From assembly GCF_001639745.1 (NCBI RefSeq), contig NZ_LTAX01000001.1, forward strand, positions 62,001-126,000: a DNA stretch of 64,000 nt, written 5' to 3'. The stretch is from Marinomonas gallaica. GTDB lineage: Bacteria; Pseudomonadota; Gammaproteobacteria; Pseudomonadales; Marinomonadaceae. The stretch's first letter is position 1, and every line of letters begins with the position of its first letter. The notes under the pieces are model-generated. The model did not search any database and was not told the origin of the DNA. It worked only from the letters and a program-made list of their open reading frames with translations. Below, one piece after another: positions 50,602 to 63,600 of the stretch. The translations under genes and the position numbers were made by a program.

Positions 50602-51657
50602 ATGACCGAATCGAATAAAACCTCGATTAGTTACAAAGACGCAGGCGTAGATATTAATGCGGGCAACGAACTTGTAGAACGCATTAAAGGCGTCAGTAAA
50701 AAAACGCGCCGCCCTGAAGTACTAGGTGGATTAGGTGGCTTCGGTGCCCTTACTCGTCTACCAGAAAAGTACAAGAAACCCGTCTTAGTATCCGGTACAG
50801 ACGGTGTCGGCACAAAGCTGCGTTTAGCAATGGACCTAAACAAACACGACACCATCGGCATTGACCTAGTGGCAATGTGTGTGAATGATCTTATTGTTGC
50901 AGGTGCTGAGCCTCTACTTTTCCTAGATTATTACGCAACAGGTAAACTTGACGTAGACGTTGCAGCAGACGTTGTCACCGGCATTGGTGAAGGCTGCCTA
51001 CAGTCTGGCTGTGCCCTAGTGGGTGGCGAAACAGCAGAAATGCCTGGCATGTACCACGACGGCGATTACGATCTTGCAGGTTTTTGTGTGGGTGTCGCTG
51101 AGGAAGACCAAATCATTGACGGCAGCAATGTTAAAGCGGGTAATACTTTGATCGCTTTAGGCTCATCTGGCCCACACTCAAACGGCTACTCATTAATTCG
51201 TAAGATTTTGGAAGTGAATAACTCAAATCTTGACGAAGAAGTAGATGGCGTTGCCCTAAAAGATGCCCTACTTGCTCCAACGAAAATTTACGTTAAATCC
51301 ATTCTGAAATTAATGGAAACGGTTAATTTAAATGCATTGGCGCACATCACTGGCGGCGGCTTACTAGAAAACATTCCTCGCGTTTTACCAGAAGGCACTT
51401 CAGCGTATATTGATGCAACAAGCTGGACACGCCCGGCGATCTTTGACTGGCTGCAAGCAAAAGGCAACGTTGAGCAAGAAGAGATGTACCGCGTACTAAA
51501 CTGTGGCGTAGGCATGGTTCTAGCAATCAACGCAGAAGATACAGACAAAACGCTATCAATCCTTCAAGCTGAAGGCGAAAATGCATGGGTTATCGGTGAG
51601 ATCCGTGAGCTATCTGACAAAGAAGTTATTATCTCTGATCTAGAGGCCTCTGCATGA
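50602..51657 (+). CDS. purM: phosphoribosylformylglycinamidine cyclo-ligase
   Basis: AIR synthetase, fifth step of purine synthesis. The 351 residues open [20 protein letters not shown], with [25 protein letters not shown] and [14 protein letters not shown] as conserved blocks. It overlaps purN by 4 bp, the usual arrangement. It is divergent from DUF2066 across 120 bp. No obvious PurR box was found. Confidence 0.98.
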   Translation: MTESNKTSISYKDAGVDINAGNELVERIKGVSKKTRRPEVLGGLGGFGALTRLPEKYKKPVLVSGTDGVGTKLRLAMDLNKHDTIGIDLVAMCVNDLIVAGAEPLLFLDYYATGKLDVDVAADVVTGIGEGCLQSGCALVGGETAEMPGMYHDGDYDLAGFCVGVAEEDQIIDGSNVKAGNTLIALGSSGPHSNGYSLIRKILEVNNSNLDEEVDGVALKDALLAPTKIYVKSILKLMETVNLNALAHITGGGLLENIPRVLPEGTSAYIDATSWTRPAIFDWLQAKGNVEQEEMYRVLNCGVGMVLAINAEDTDKTLSILQAEGENAWVIGEIRELSDKEVIISDLEASA

Positions 51658-52313
51658 GTTGCTCCGTCGTTGTTTTAATCTCAGGCAGCGGCAGCAATTT
51701 GCAGGCTTTGATTGATCAAAGCCTGCAAGGTGACCTCGATATTGATATAAAGGCAGTTATCAGTAACAAAGCGTCTGCTTATGGACTAGAACGTGCTAGC
51801 AATGCTGACATTGCTACTCATGCCCTTGATCATAAACAGTTTGAAAGTCGCGAAGCATTCGATCAAGCTCTGATGACCTTGATCGACCAGTATCAGCCTA
51901 AACTGGTGATTCTTGCGGGCTTCATGCGCATTCTAACGGAAAATTTTACGCGTCATTATGAAGGTCGTATGCTAAATATACACCCTTCATTATTGCCTAA
52001 GTACAAAGGCCTAAACACGCACCAACGCGCCATTGATGCGGGTGAAACGGAACATGGTGTGTCCGTTCACTTTGTTACTTCGGAACTGGATGCTGGCTCA
52101 GTTGTCTTACAAGCTAGCGCCGAAATATCGTCAGATGAAACTGCTGATTCACTGGCAAAGAAAGTCCATAGCCTTGAGCACATCATTTATCCATTAAGCG
52201 TTAAATGGTTCAGCTTAGGCAGACTAACTCTCCAAGAAGGCAAAGCTTTGTTGGATGGAAAACCTTTGCCATTGTCAGGTGTACGTTATACAACGGAATT
52301 AAACGATCACTAG
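51654..52313 (+). CDS. purN: phosphoribosylglycinamide formyltransferase
   Basis: Transfers formyl from 10-formyl-THF to GAR, third step of purine synthesis. The 219 residues begin [17 protein letters not shown]. The active site has LAGFMRILT then [20 protein letters not shown] and [15 protein letters not shown]. It is translationally coupled to purM by ATGA overlap. Confidence 0.97.
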   Translation: MSCSVVVLISGSGSNLQALIDQSLQGDLDIDIKAVISNKASAYGLERASNADIATHALDHKQFESREAFDQALMTLIDQYQPKLVILAGFMRILTENFTRHYEGRMLNIHPSLLPKYKGLNTHQRAIDAGETEHGVSVHFVTSELDAGSVVLQASAEISSDETADSLAKKVHSLEHIIYPLSVKWFSLGRLTLQEGKALLDGKPLPLSGVRYTTELNDH

Positions 52314-52324
52314 GAAATCTCAAG

Positions 52325-53113
52325 ATGGGCATTAGCAAACAAGTTATCGCAACCGTATTACTTTTTCAGATAATGCCCTCTTATTCTCACTCGGATAATG
52401 ACAGCGCTTTGAGCCAAACTACGCGCAGTGAGTACAATCAAAGCAACCCTGCTACCCCATCAATTGAGTCTGAAAAACACAGCTTTTTTGAGCCTTATAA
52501 CGCGCTTTATAGTACTGTCTATAAAAAAGGGATAACTTTAAAAGTCGAAGGTACTCAAATACTCACTCAGACAACAGACAATACATGGAAATTTGAATTT
52601 TCAGTCGATACGTTACTTGCATCACTAAAAGAAAGCAGTCAGTTTAGGCTTGATGGCAGCAGTTTGCGTCCTACTGAATACCAGTATTCATCGAGAATTT
52701 TAGGCAAACACAAAGAAATGCTGCTGCATTTTGACTGGGATGACATGAAAGTCACCAACGATGTGAATAATGAGCCATGGAAAATGGACATCAATGACTT
52801 AACATTGGACAGACTAACACTTCAATTACAGCTCCGCTTCGACTTACTAAATCAGCGTGAACAGCTCTCTTACGACATCGCAGATGGTGGAAAATTAAAG
52901 CGCTACACGTTCGCTCAGCAACAGATAGAAACCATCGACACTAAATTAGGCCATTTAGAAACGATAAAGGTTGCCAGGACAGACAATCTATCTGAAAAAC
53001 GCCACTCATATTTTTGGTTTGCGCCAGAATACGATTACTTATTGGTCAAAATGGAACACTTTGAAAAAGGTGAGTCCTACATTCTAAATTTAGAAAAGAT
53101 CAGCTCACCCTAA
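52325..53113 (+). CDS. DUF3108 exported protein
   Basis: A 262-residue protein. I start it at ATG 52325, giving a signal peptide (MGISKQVIATVLLFQIMPSY). The mature part has FEPYNALYSTVYKKGITLKV and FWFAPEYDYLLVKMEHFEKG, which fit DUF3108. In pseudomonads a DUF3108 gene also follows purMN. The function is unknown, although the family sits in the envelope. It converges on mobA with the stops overlapping. Confidence 0.85.
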   Translation: MGISKQVIATVLLFQIMPSYSHSDNDSALSQTTRSEYNQSNPATPSIESEKHSFFEPYNALYSTVYKKGITLKVEGTQILTQTTDNTWKFEFSVDTLLASLKESSQFRLDGSSLRPTEYQYSSRILGKHKEMLLHFDWDDMKVTNDVNNEPWKMDINDLTLDRLTLQLQLRFDLLNQREQLSYDIADGGKLKRYTFAQQQIETIDTKLGHLETIKVARTDNLSEKRHSYFWFAPEYDYLLVKMEHFEKGESYILNLEKISSP

Positions 53114-53688
53114 ACGAGCTGCTCAATACGATTAATATTAACAAGCTCTTCATCATGCTCCCAATATACTGATTCAGCCCCAATCGTTTTATAAAACTTC
53201 ATTACACCGAAATGCTCAGTATTCTTTAGAAAATCTGGCAGCTTTTGTTTCAGCTGATTTACTGGTAGCACCGCATGCAGTGGCTGACGTCCAGATTCGC
53301 TTTCCAAGTAATGCACTTTATCCGGCGTCTGCTGGGCACTCATCGAAAGTTTAAGCAATGCCTCTCGAGATAAGCATGGCGTATCACAAGGGACAATCAA
53401 TAAGTGTGAGGAATTGATAGATTTTAGTGCTGAACAGATACCACCTAACGGACCAATGTCCTGCCAAGGCTCTGCATCACTCACCACCAACCGAGTTAAA
53501 GCGCGATAATGCTTAATATTACGATTTGCGCTGATCACGGTATCAATACATAAAGGTGATACCAGATCGACTAGGCGTCTCGCCATAGAAACACCCTGAT
53601 ACACCTGAAGACCTTTATCAACCCCCCCCATCCGCTGCGCCTGCCCACCAGCCAGTATCAAAGCAGTTAATTCAAACGCTTGCATCAT
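53110..53688 (-). CDS. mobA: molybdenum cofactor guanylyltransferase
   Basis: Adds GMP to molybdopterin. The 192 residues open ALILAGGQAQRMGGVDKGLQ, the nucleotidyl-transfer motif, followed by SPLCIDTVISANRN, GPLGGICSAL and LIVPCDTPCLS. Its start overlaps the LuxR-type gene by 4 bp, so it may be translated from that message. It implies molybdoenzymes elsewhere in the genome. Confidence 0.93.
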   Translation of the reverse strand: MMQAFELTALILAGGQAQRMGGVDKGLQVYQGVSMARRLVDLVSPLCIDTVISANRNIKHYRALTRLVVSDAEPWQDIGPLGGICSALKSINSSHLLIVPCDTPCLSREALLKLSMSAQQTPDKVHYLESESGRQPLHAVLPVNQLKQKLPDFLKNTEHFGVMKFYKTIGAESVYWEHDEELVNINRIEQLV

Positions 53689-54338
53689 ACGTCTGAAATA
53701 CCACGCTGCACTAATAAGGCTAACGCTAGACGATCTTTAACATGCAGTTTTCTAAAAACTGCCGTTAAATGCGCTTTGACCGTTCTTTCAGTAACCTCTA
53801 AATCACGGGCAATTTCTTTGTTAGATAGACCTTTAGCGATCAGCTTTGCAACGCCCACTTCACGCTCGGATAAAAGCTCTGATCCAACGAAATTAACAGC
53901 AGATTCTAATGGCTGCTCTGACGGTGATGCCTCTGAGGACTGCTTAATAAGCTGTTGGATAAACTCTTTCCCACCCCAAATCTCACCAGAAGACACAACT
54001 GACAATACCAAACGAAGCTGTTCTTTAGCGATATACGGTGAACATTGACCATTAATCCCCATAGAGAGCATTCGCATAGCGGCAGACTGACTGCTGAGAT
54101 AAGGGAACGCAAGAATCTTTAACGCAGGAAATCGTTGACGCAAAGTAACTACGTTTTCAACCTTAGCAGAAAACTCGACGTCATCGACATAGATAAAGCA
54201 GTAGTCATAGGAGCCATTACGCAAAAGCTCAGCAGTCTCATCAAAACTATGACTCCGAATGAGCTGATCACGCTCTTCGCACACTTTTTTCCAGTGCTCA
54301 AAAACTGACCCATTCGTATTCCAGCACAGTACTTTCAA
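53685..54338 (-). CDS. LuxR-family regulator with atypical receiver domain
   Basis: A 217-residue protein. The C-terminal helix-turn-helix spans about 150-210: LLSEREVGVAKLIAKGLSNK then EIARDLEVTERTVKAHLTAV. The N-terminal ~120 residues look like a receiver but lack the usual acidic pair near the start; the phospho-acceptor region reads YDYCFIYVDD. Phosphorylation is therefore doubtful. It starts at TTG (54338) with ribosome site AAGGGG. It lies 112 bp after lapC on the same strand and overlaps mobA, so it may regulate the Lap genes, but that is inference. Confidence 0.82.
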   Translation of the reverse strand: MKVLCWNTNGSVFEHWKKVCEERDQLIRSHSFDETAELLRNGSYDYCFIYVDDVEFSAKVENVVTLRQRFPALKILAFPYLSSQSAAMRMLSMGINGQCSPYIAKEQLRLVLSVVSSGEIWGGKEFIQQLIKQSSEASPSEQPLESAVNFVGSELLSEREVGVAKLIAKGLSNKEIARDLEVTERTVKAHLTAVFRKLHVKDRLALALLVQRGISDV

Positions 54339-54450
54339 GATCTGCCCCTTATAAATAACAAACGAATATAGAAATTCATTCTATTTTCCCAGTAGTGACG
54401 ACATTGTTACTTTTTGTTATGAGGATCCAGTTTGCTCAATATTTTTGTAA

Positions 54451-55791
54451 CTATCGTTCACGCATTGCATTTTGTTGAGCCTTAAATATAGGCTTTAGCA
54501 AATAATCCAGAACTGTTTTTTTACCCGTGATGATATCGACCGATGACTGCATGCCAGGAATAATAGTTAGAGGTGCACTCTCTGGCCCCAGATAGCTTTT
54601 ATCTGTTCTAACGCGAACAATGTAGAAACTGTTCCCCTCCTCATCAACAATGGTGTCTGCTGAAATATTTTCTACTTTAGCATCTAGCCCACCATAGATT
54701 GAGAAATCGTAAGCAGAAAGCTTTACAACAGCTGGAAGATGAGGCGTTATGAATCCGATGTCTTCAGGTCGTATTTTCGCTTCTATTAAAAGAGAGTCTT
54801 CCACCGGAACAATTTCCATCAAGCTCATTCCCGGTTTAATCACCCCGCCCACAGTATTAATTTGTATTTGCTTAACAAGCCCTTTTACAGGCGAACGTAC
54901 CAGCGTTCGATCCACCTTATCTTCTAGCGTCACACTAGACTCTCTTAATTGATCCAACTGAGACTGCGTTTCCGTCAGCTGCTCTTGAGCTTCCGATCTG
55001 AATTTAGCAGAGCTTTCATCCAGTTTTTTGCGTGCTTCTTCTAACGCTGAACGCGCACGGGGAATAGCAAGCCTAGTCGCCTGTAGGTCACCTTGCAGCT
55101 GATTCACTTGACGCTCTAACTGAAGCAATTCAACGCGAGAGACGGCTCCTTGCTCGAAAGCAGGACGGGTAAGACGTAACTCCTCATTTGCTAAGTCATA
55201 GCTATCTTTAAAGTTACGAAGTTTGGCTTCTTGCTCAACTATTTCTTGCTGTCGCTGGGCAACTTGTTGCTCAAATATAGCGGAGTTTGCGCGCAAGGAC
55301 TCCTGACGGTTTCGATACAACCCTAATTCACGGTTAATCAGCTCAGGATAGTCCGTTCGAATATCATCCGGAAAAACGGGAGCTATCCCGTTTGCCTCAG
55401 CTTTTAGTCTAATTGCCCTAGCTGTCAAATTAACACTTTCTACTTGCCTTTCCCTTAGGGATGACAAAGCCTCAGTATTTTCAATTGTCATCAGCAACTG
55501 TCCTTGTGATACCGCCTGACCAACTCTTATATTCACTTCTTTTAGAATGCCGCCCTCAAGGTTTTGAATAACCTGAACTTGACTTGAAGGTATGACCTTC
55601 CCTTGTCCTACCGTAACTTCCTCTAACGCTGTAAAATTCGCCCAAACCAATGCACATACAAAAAATGCAAAGACTCCCCAGAGGAGAATACGCCCCCCTT
55701 GTGGCGTTTTTAACATAATGGCAGCATTGCGATCACTGAGAAAATCTAGATCTGATTGCCCAACTTCTTTAGCACTCTTCTTACTAAACAT
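54451..55791 (-). CDS. lapC: type I secretion membrane fusion protein (HlyD/LapC)
   Basis: The periplasmic adaptor that joins the ABC transporter to an outer-membrane channel. One N-terminal transmembrane helix (LLWGVFAFFVCALVWANF) is followed by a split lipoyl/barrel domain starting VIPSSQVQVIQNLEGGILKE. A long coiled coil spans about 120-290. The C-terminal half returns to the barrel with RSPVKGLVKQIQINTVGG. The 446-residue length fits the LapC/AggA-partner group. It starts 2 bp after lapB. Confidence 0.93.
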   Translation of the reverse strand: MFSKKSAKEVGQSDLDFLSDRNAAIMLKTPQGGRILLWGVFAFFVCALVWANFTALEEVTVGQGKVIPSSQVQVIQNLEGGILKEVNIRVGQAVSQGQLLMTIENTEALSSLRERQVESVNLTARAIRLKAEANGIAPVFPDDIRTDYPELINRELGLYRNRQESLRANSAIFEQQVAQRQQEIVEQEAKLRNFKDSYDLANEELRLTRPAFEQGAVSRVELLQLERQVNQLQGDLQATRLAIPRARSALEEARKKLDESSAKFRSEAQEQLTETQSQLDQLRESSVTLEDKVDRTLVRSPVKGLVKQIQINTVGGVIKPGMSLMEIVPVEDSLLIEAKIRPEDIGFITPHLPAVVKLSAYDFSIYGGLDAKVENISADTIVDEEGNSFYIVRVRTDKSYLGPESAPLTIIPGMQSSVDIITGKKTVLDYLLKPIFKAQQNAMRER

Positions 55792-55793
55792 AC

Positions 55794-59525
<3,732 letters not shown>

Positions 59526-59648
59526 AAAGTGAGACTCTAAAAGCAGACTGATTAACTTACTTGGATTCTGAACTAGATTAAACAAATAGAAAATATAATA
59601 CTATGACTCAAAAGGCATCCGTGCCATTAAAACGAAAAGGAAACCAAC

Positions 59649-59999
59649 ATGCTCTATGCAAAACTAAGCTCGCAAGGAGATATTTTAGATGTCGCGCCTT
59701 ATCAAGACGGCGAATATTCAGTGTTGGTGGCCCCTAATGATCCGTTTGTAGCTGAGATTCTTGCTGCTAAAATAAGTCAGGAGTCATCTCAAGAGCTCCT
59801 AAACTCTTCAGACCAAGAGATGATGCGGGTACTGGAAGACTTAATAGACTTGCTAACCGAAAAACGCCTCATTCAATTTACAGAGCTACCAATGGCGGCC
59901 CAGAAAAAATTATTAAGCCGAAAATTTGTTCGCCGTATTCACTCAGGTAATAACGACACCCTGATTGGTGAGATTCCTGACGACGACGCCTTAATCTAG
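59649..59999 (+). CDS. small conserved protein divergent from lapB
   Basis: A 116-residue protein. The most conserved-looking segment is MMRVLEDLIDLLTEKRLIQF then a Thr-Glu-Leu-Pro-x-Ala-Ala-Gln-x-Lys-Leu-Leu stretch. I recall similar small proteins labelled tryptophan synthase beta-like in pseudomonads, but nothing here suggests that enzyme. Ribosome site AAGGAAA precedes the ATG. It shares a 123-bp divergent promoter region with lapB and converges on lapD, so it may belong to the secretion block. Function unknown. Confidence 0.72.
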   Translation: MLYAKLSSQGDILDVAPYQDGEYSVLVAPNDPFVAEILAAKISQESSQELLNSSDQEMMRVLEDLIDLLTEKRLIQFTELPMAAQKKLLSRKFVRRIHSGNNDTLIGEIPDDDALI

Positions 60000-60024
60000 G
60001 AGTCGTCATCCATGTGATCTATGG

Positions 60025-61977
60025 CTAGTTATCAAAATCTACTGGCCTACCAATGCCATAACCTTGCAGGCCACTGATATCAAAGCGCTTTAAAATTTCA
60101 GCTTGCTTATCTGTTTCAACACCCGTTGCAATAACGTCGATATTCAAGCTGTTAAACATCTTACACAACGTGTGCATGAAAAATGATTCTGATTCTTTGC
60201 CAATTGCCATTTTTGTATAAGATGGGTCGACCTTAACGTAATCAGGCATCAAATTTTGTAAGTATTGAAACGCTGAGAACTGCTTGCCAACATTATCTAT
60301 ACCAAATTTTACCTTATGTCTTTTCAACGTTTGTGCCAGTAAAAAAGCATGATCTTCCGCACCTAAGACGCTTTGTTCAGACACTTCAAATGCTATTTTT
60401 TGCTTTAGCCTATCAGGCAACTCTTGAAGCTTATTATCCAGCCAACTTACAAACGATAATTTTGCATAGCCAGATGCTGATAAATTAACGACATAAGGAC
60501 CAACGTCAGTCGACCTTGCAATAGCATCGATTACTCGTTGAATGATCACTTGGTCAACTTGCTCACCCAAATCGAACTGTTCCGCTAAACCAATAAAATA
60601 GCCCGCATGGTAATGCTTACCTTCAAATTCTAAACTGGCGTAAAGTTCTTGTTGTAACAAAATGTTAAGATCATTTGCTGAAGCAACCGCCTGACGGCGC
60701 AACACAAAGCTTTTATGCTCTATGGCGTGTTCCAGCATGTCTTTCCATGCCATACGACCAATAGCCATCTGTTGACCCATATCTGAATCAAATACACTAA
60801 ACTGATTTGCACCGGCTTGTTTTGCTGAGCGCAACGCGGCATCCGCTTGTGCCATGGCATTAGAACGCTCAACTGAGGCATCAATAACCACAGCACCAAT
60901 GTTTGCAACGGCATCAGAGTAGCTGATACGCGCTCCCACCAATTCATGCAAATCCGCCATGATGGCACCGACAAGCCCTTTCAGTCGGTCCGTTTCAATG
61001 TTCGGAATAAGGGCAACGAAATCTGCACCATTAAGACGAGCAAGCGTCGCATTAGGAAAGCTCAAGAGATGCTTTTCAAGCACTCCTGCGGCAGTACGGA
61101 TGAAATTATCCGCCGCCTCATATCCCATTTCATTATTAATTTTGGATAAATCCAGTAAGCTCACTAAAGCCAAACCATCGTAAGTCCTGTCTGCATCAGC
61201 AAAGTGGGCAGAAACCTGACTTTCAAAGTAGTTTCGGTTACCCAAACCACTAACAGGATCCTTAAAGGCTTTTGCCTGGAGCCACTGAGCCGTTTGAGCT
61301 TCGGCCGCAAATTCACGCTCTAGATTTGCCACCATTCGATTCATTGATTCAACAACCGATTTAAGCTCTCGCGTTTTTGGCAAATTCTTCATTTGGATGA
61401 AACGTCGCTGCTGGATCGCCTCCGCCTGTTTTTCAACTTCTACAAGCGGTTTAAATAGCCATCTAAGCAGTAGACCACCCAGTAATACACAAGCGGCCCC
61501 AATGGCAAGAAAAGATAACAACAAGTCTCGTGACGCCAGCCACAGTTGATAGTACCCATAACCAGCACTCCCCGTGACGTAAACTTGGCCAAGTTCGTTC
61601 CATCCATTAGAAATCACGGCTTTTGCTGTAGGTACGTCAAAATCAATAACATCGGTAAACCAAGTGGGAACACCCGAAACCTTGATTGCATTACTGCGTA
61701 CAATATTTTCATCTGTGGCGTAGACATGTATTCTCACTTCAGAGAAATAACCACTGTCAAACACGGCATTCACATAACTTTCGACAGACGTATAATCCTC
61801 AAGCGCCATAAAATCGGAAACCTGCATACTTAGAGTCGTTGCAGAATCCTGAGTTGTAGAGCGTAACTGATCTATCAAATAACTTTTAGTCGTCTGGAAA
61901 TTAATCGCCATGACCACCACAAGCATCAGAGACAGCAGTAAAACAATAGTAATAAGTAATTGTCGAAAAAGTGTCAC
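60025..61977 (-). CDS. lapD: LapD-type c-di-GMP receptor
   Basis: An inner-membrane receptor that holds the periplasmic protease LapG when c-di-GMP is high. The 650 residues show a helix (~7-24), a periplasmic LapD/MoxY domain, a second helix (~152-172), a HAMP, then GGDEF and EAL domains. Both are degenerate: RLNGADF at 314-320 replaces GGDEF, and the EAL position reads QELYASLEFE. Trp126 in SNGWNELG matches the periplasmic Trp region used by LapD to bind LapG. The output domain still has YVKVDPSYTKMA and ATGVETDKQAE. It is translated 10 bp after lapG. Confidence 0.93.
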   Translation of the reverse strand: MTLFRQLLITIVLLLSLMLVVVMAINFQTTKSYLIDQLRSTTQDSATTLSMQVSDFMALEDYTSVESYVNAVFDSGYFSEVRIHVYATDENIVRSNAIKVSGVPTWFTDVIDFDVPTAKAVISNGWNELGQVYVTGSAGYGYYQLWLASRDLLLSFLAIGAACVLLGGLLLRWLFKPLVEVEKQAEAIQQRRFIQMKNLPKTRELKSVVESMNRMVANLEREFAAEAQTAQWLQAKAFKDPVSGLGNRNYFESQVSAHFADADRTYDGLALVSLLDLSKINNEMGYEAADNFIRTAAGVLEKHLLSFPNATLARLNGADFVALIPNIETDRLKGLVGAIMADLHELVGARISYSDAVANIGAVVIDASVERSNAMAQADAALRSAKQAGANQFSVFDSDMGQQMAIGRMAWKDMLEHAIEHKSFVLRRQAVASANDLNILLQQELYASLEFEGKHYHAGYFIGLAEQFDLGEQVDQVIIQRVIDAIARSTDVGPYVVNLSASGYAKLSFVSWLDNKLQELPDRLKQKIAFEVSEQSVLGAEDHAFLLAQTLKRHKVKFGIDNVGKQFSAFQYLQNLMPDYVKVDPSYTKMAIGKESESFFMHTLCKMFNSLNIDVIATGVETDKQAEILKRFDISGLQGYGIGRPVDFDN

Positions 61978-61987
61978 AAGTTGTCTC

Positions 61988-62680
61988 CTAGCCTTCTAAA
62001 TCCGTTAATCGGTTATTTAAATCTGTCCATAAGCTCAGCCGTGAAGAGCCGCCTACCAGTTGACCGCGCCCTTTCTCCTTTGATAACCATAAGTTTTCAG
62101 CATTAAAAGAGTATATCGGTAATAAATCCTTTCGCTGCACCGCAGGTTTAATAGTTTTATCTAAATTATCTAGCAGAACAGGTACAGATGTGGGAGTGTG
62201 ATAGTACGCCAACACCATATGGTGTTGATTAAGCGTTAGCGCTTTTACGTACACTAGCCTGAGCTTTTCATCTGGAACACCTAATTCACGTAAGGCGAAA
62301 TACTTGGCAATGGTAAAGTCTTCACAGTCTCCACCACCTGTAGCGAGGAACTCAATGGGCGTCGCCCAATAGTCATTTTGACCCCAATGTTGCTGATCAC
62401 TTACAAACTGCAACATATTAAAGAAGTTATTTACATTTTGTAACTTTTGACCGACGGACAGCCCCTGCGATTCTTCCACCGTTCGCCGCCAAGCCATAAT
62501 TCTAAGCTCTGCACGTGGGCCATACTGAGCGCCAATGCGTTTTGCTAAGTTGACATACTTTTGCGATACATCAGCACTCAGAACCGATACTTCTACTGCA
62601 CTTAATAAAAACAGAACAATTAACCCACAATTAAGCCAATTGATCTTTTTTAGTTTGTTACGTAGAAGCGATATTGTCAT
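61988..62680 (-). CDS. lapG: LapG-type periplasmic cysteine protease
   Basis: A bacterial transglutaminase-like cysteine protease that cuts the N-terminal retention part of a large adhesin and so releases the cell from a surface. The 230-residue protein has a signal/anchor helix (~17-33). The catalytic triad fits C119 in GGGDCEDF, H154 in NQHHMVLAYY and D171 in LLDNLD. It is followed by lapD and preceded by DUF1244, DTW and pdxJ genes on the same strand, each gap 12 bp or less. Confidence 0.93.
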   Translation of the reverse strand: MTISLLRNKLKKINWLNCGLIVLFLLSAVEVSVLSADVSQKYVNLAKRIGAQYGPRAELRIMAWRRTVEESQGLSVGQKLQNVNNFFNMLQFVSDQQHWGQNDYWATPIEFLATGGGDCEDFTIAKYFALRELGVPDEKLRLVYVKALTLNQHHMVLAYYHTPTSVPVLLDNLDKTIKPAVQRKDLLPIYSFNAENLWLSKEKGRGQLVGGSSRLSLWTDLNNRLTDLEG

Positions 62681-62685
62681 GCAAA

Positions 62686-62982
62686 TTAATCTTTAGGGCC
62701 ATTCTTTGCAAAGTCAGCCAATTGCTCCGCTGATGCTTTACCTTGATACTTTTCTTTCCAATCAGCATAAGGCTCCTTATAGATCACTTCGCGAGCTTGC
62801 TCGTAATCCATTGCTACACCTCGCTCTTGAGCGGCGGCGGCATACCACTTGCTCAAACAATTACGACAAAAACCCGCTAAGTTCATTAGGTCAATATTCT
62901 GCACATCTTTGCGTTCATCTAAATGCTCTACCAAACGACGAAACGCAGCGGCTTGAACTTCTAACTCGGTTTGTTTATCCAC
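62686..62982 (-). CDS. DUF1244 protein
   Basis: A 98-residue cytosolic protein. The segment DLMNLAGFCRNCLSKWYAAA with its Cys-x-x-Cys is the DUF1244 mark, followed by the Tyr-Glu-Gln-Ala-Arg-Glu-Val-Ile-Tyr block. Function is unknown. It lies 5 bp before lapG and 12 bp after the DTW gene. Confidence 0.85.
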   Translation of the reverse strand: MDKQTELEVQAAAFRRLVEHLDERKDVQNIDLMNLAGFCRNCLSKWYAAAAQERGVAMDYEQAREVIYKEPYADWKEKYQGKASAEQLADFAKNGPKD

Positions 62983-62994
62983 GAATACCTCTAC

Positions 62995-63600
62995 TTAAGA
63001 GCGCTGTTTATGCTCTTGTGGTTGCTGTGACCATTGTAGTGCGATCGCCGCACTAAAAAAGTGTCTTAATTTAGAGATTTGTAACATTCCTAAACACTCC
63101 AACCCATAAGCTGCGGCTTCGAACGTCGATAATGCCAAGTTGTTTGGCGACTTACGAATATCATATTTTGAAACGGGTGGCGTTAAAAAATGCACTTGCC
63201 TGTACCTCAATAACATTGACTCAAGCAACATCATTCTTTTTGCTTTTGGCCACGTGCCATCCAGCAGGATTAAATGTTTGACCTTAGCTTTATCACTTTG
63301 TTCGATCGTTTCTAGACCCTCAGAACAACCACTGGGATAAAGCAATAAGCTGTTATCGGCATCAACGCTTTGAAAAAGATTGCTCATTTCTTCGGCATCT
63401 TCAAAGCTTACAATGACAGTCTTTAAATAGCACAAAGCAAATAAACGAGCCGTATTCTTCGCGTGCTTTGCCTCGTGCTTATCTTGTATCACCCAAACAG
63501 TCATGTCGCCTTCTAAGCTGACGATTAAATGGCAAACGCACTGCCCTAATGGATAACCACAATGCAAGCACGTTACTCGCTTACTAGAAGGGCTTGTCAT
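62995..63600 (-). CDS. tapT: tRNA-uridine aminocarboxypropyltransferase (DTW domain, TapT-like)
   Basis: A 201-residue DTW-domain protein of the family that adds a 3-amino-3-carboxypropyl group to uridine-47 in tRNA. The N-terminal Cys cluster is C11, C14, C21 and C23 (CLHCGYPLGQCVC). The name-giving motif appears as LLDGTWPKAKRM. Its ATG overlaps the pdxJ stop by one base (TAATG), so the two are translationally coupled. Confidence 0.85.
   Translation of the reverse strand: MTSPSSKRVTCLHCGYPLGQCVCHLIVSLEGDMTVWVIQDKHEAKHAKNTARLFALCYLKTVIVSFEDAEEMSNLFQSVDADNSLLLYPSGCSEGLETIEQSDKAKVKHLILLDGTWPKAKRMMLLESMLLRYRQVHFLTPPVSKYDIRKSPNNLALSTFEAAAYGLECLGMLQISKLRHFFSAAIALQWSQQPQEHKQRS

Noticed and set aside
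52205-52324. In-frame N-terminal extension of the DUF3108 gene into purN
   Set aside because: The ATG at 52325 yields a clean signal peptide; the extension lies inside purN coding sequence.
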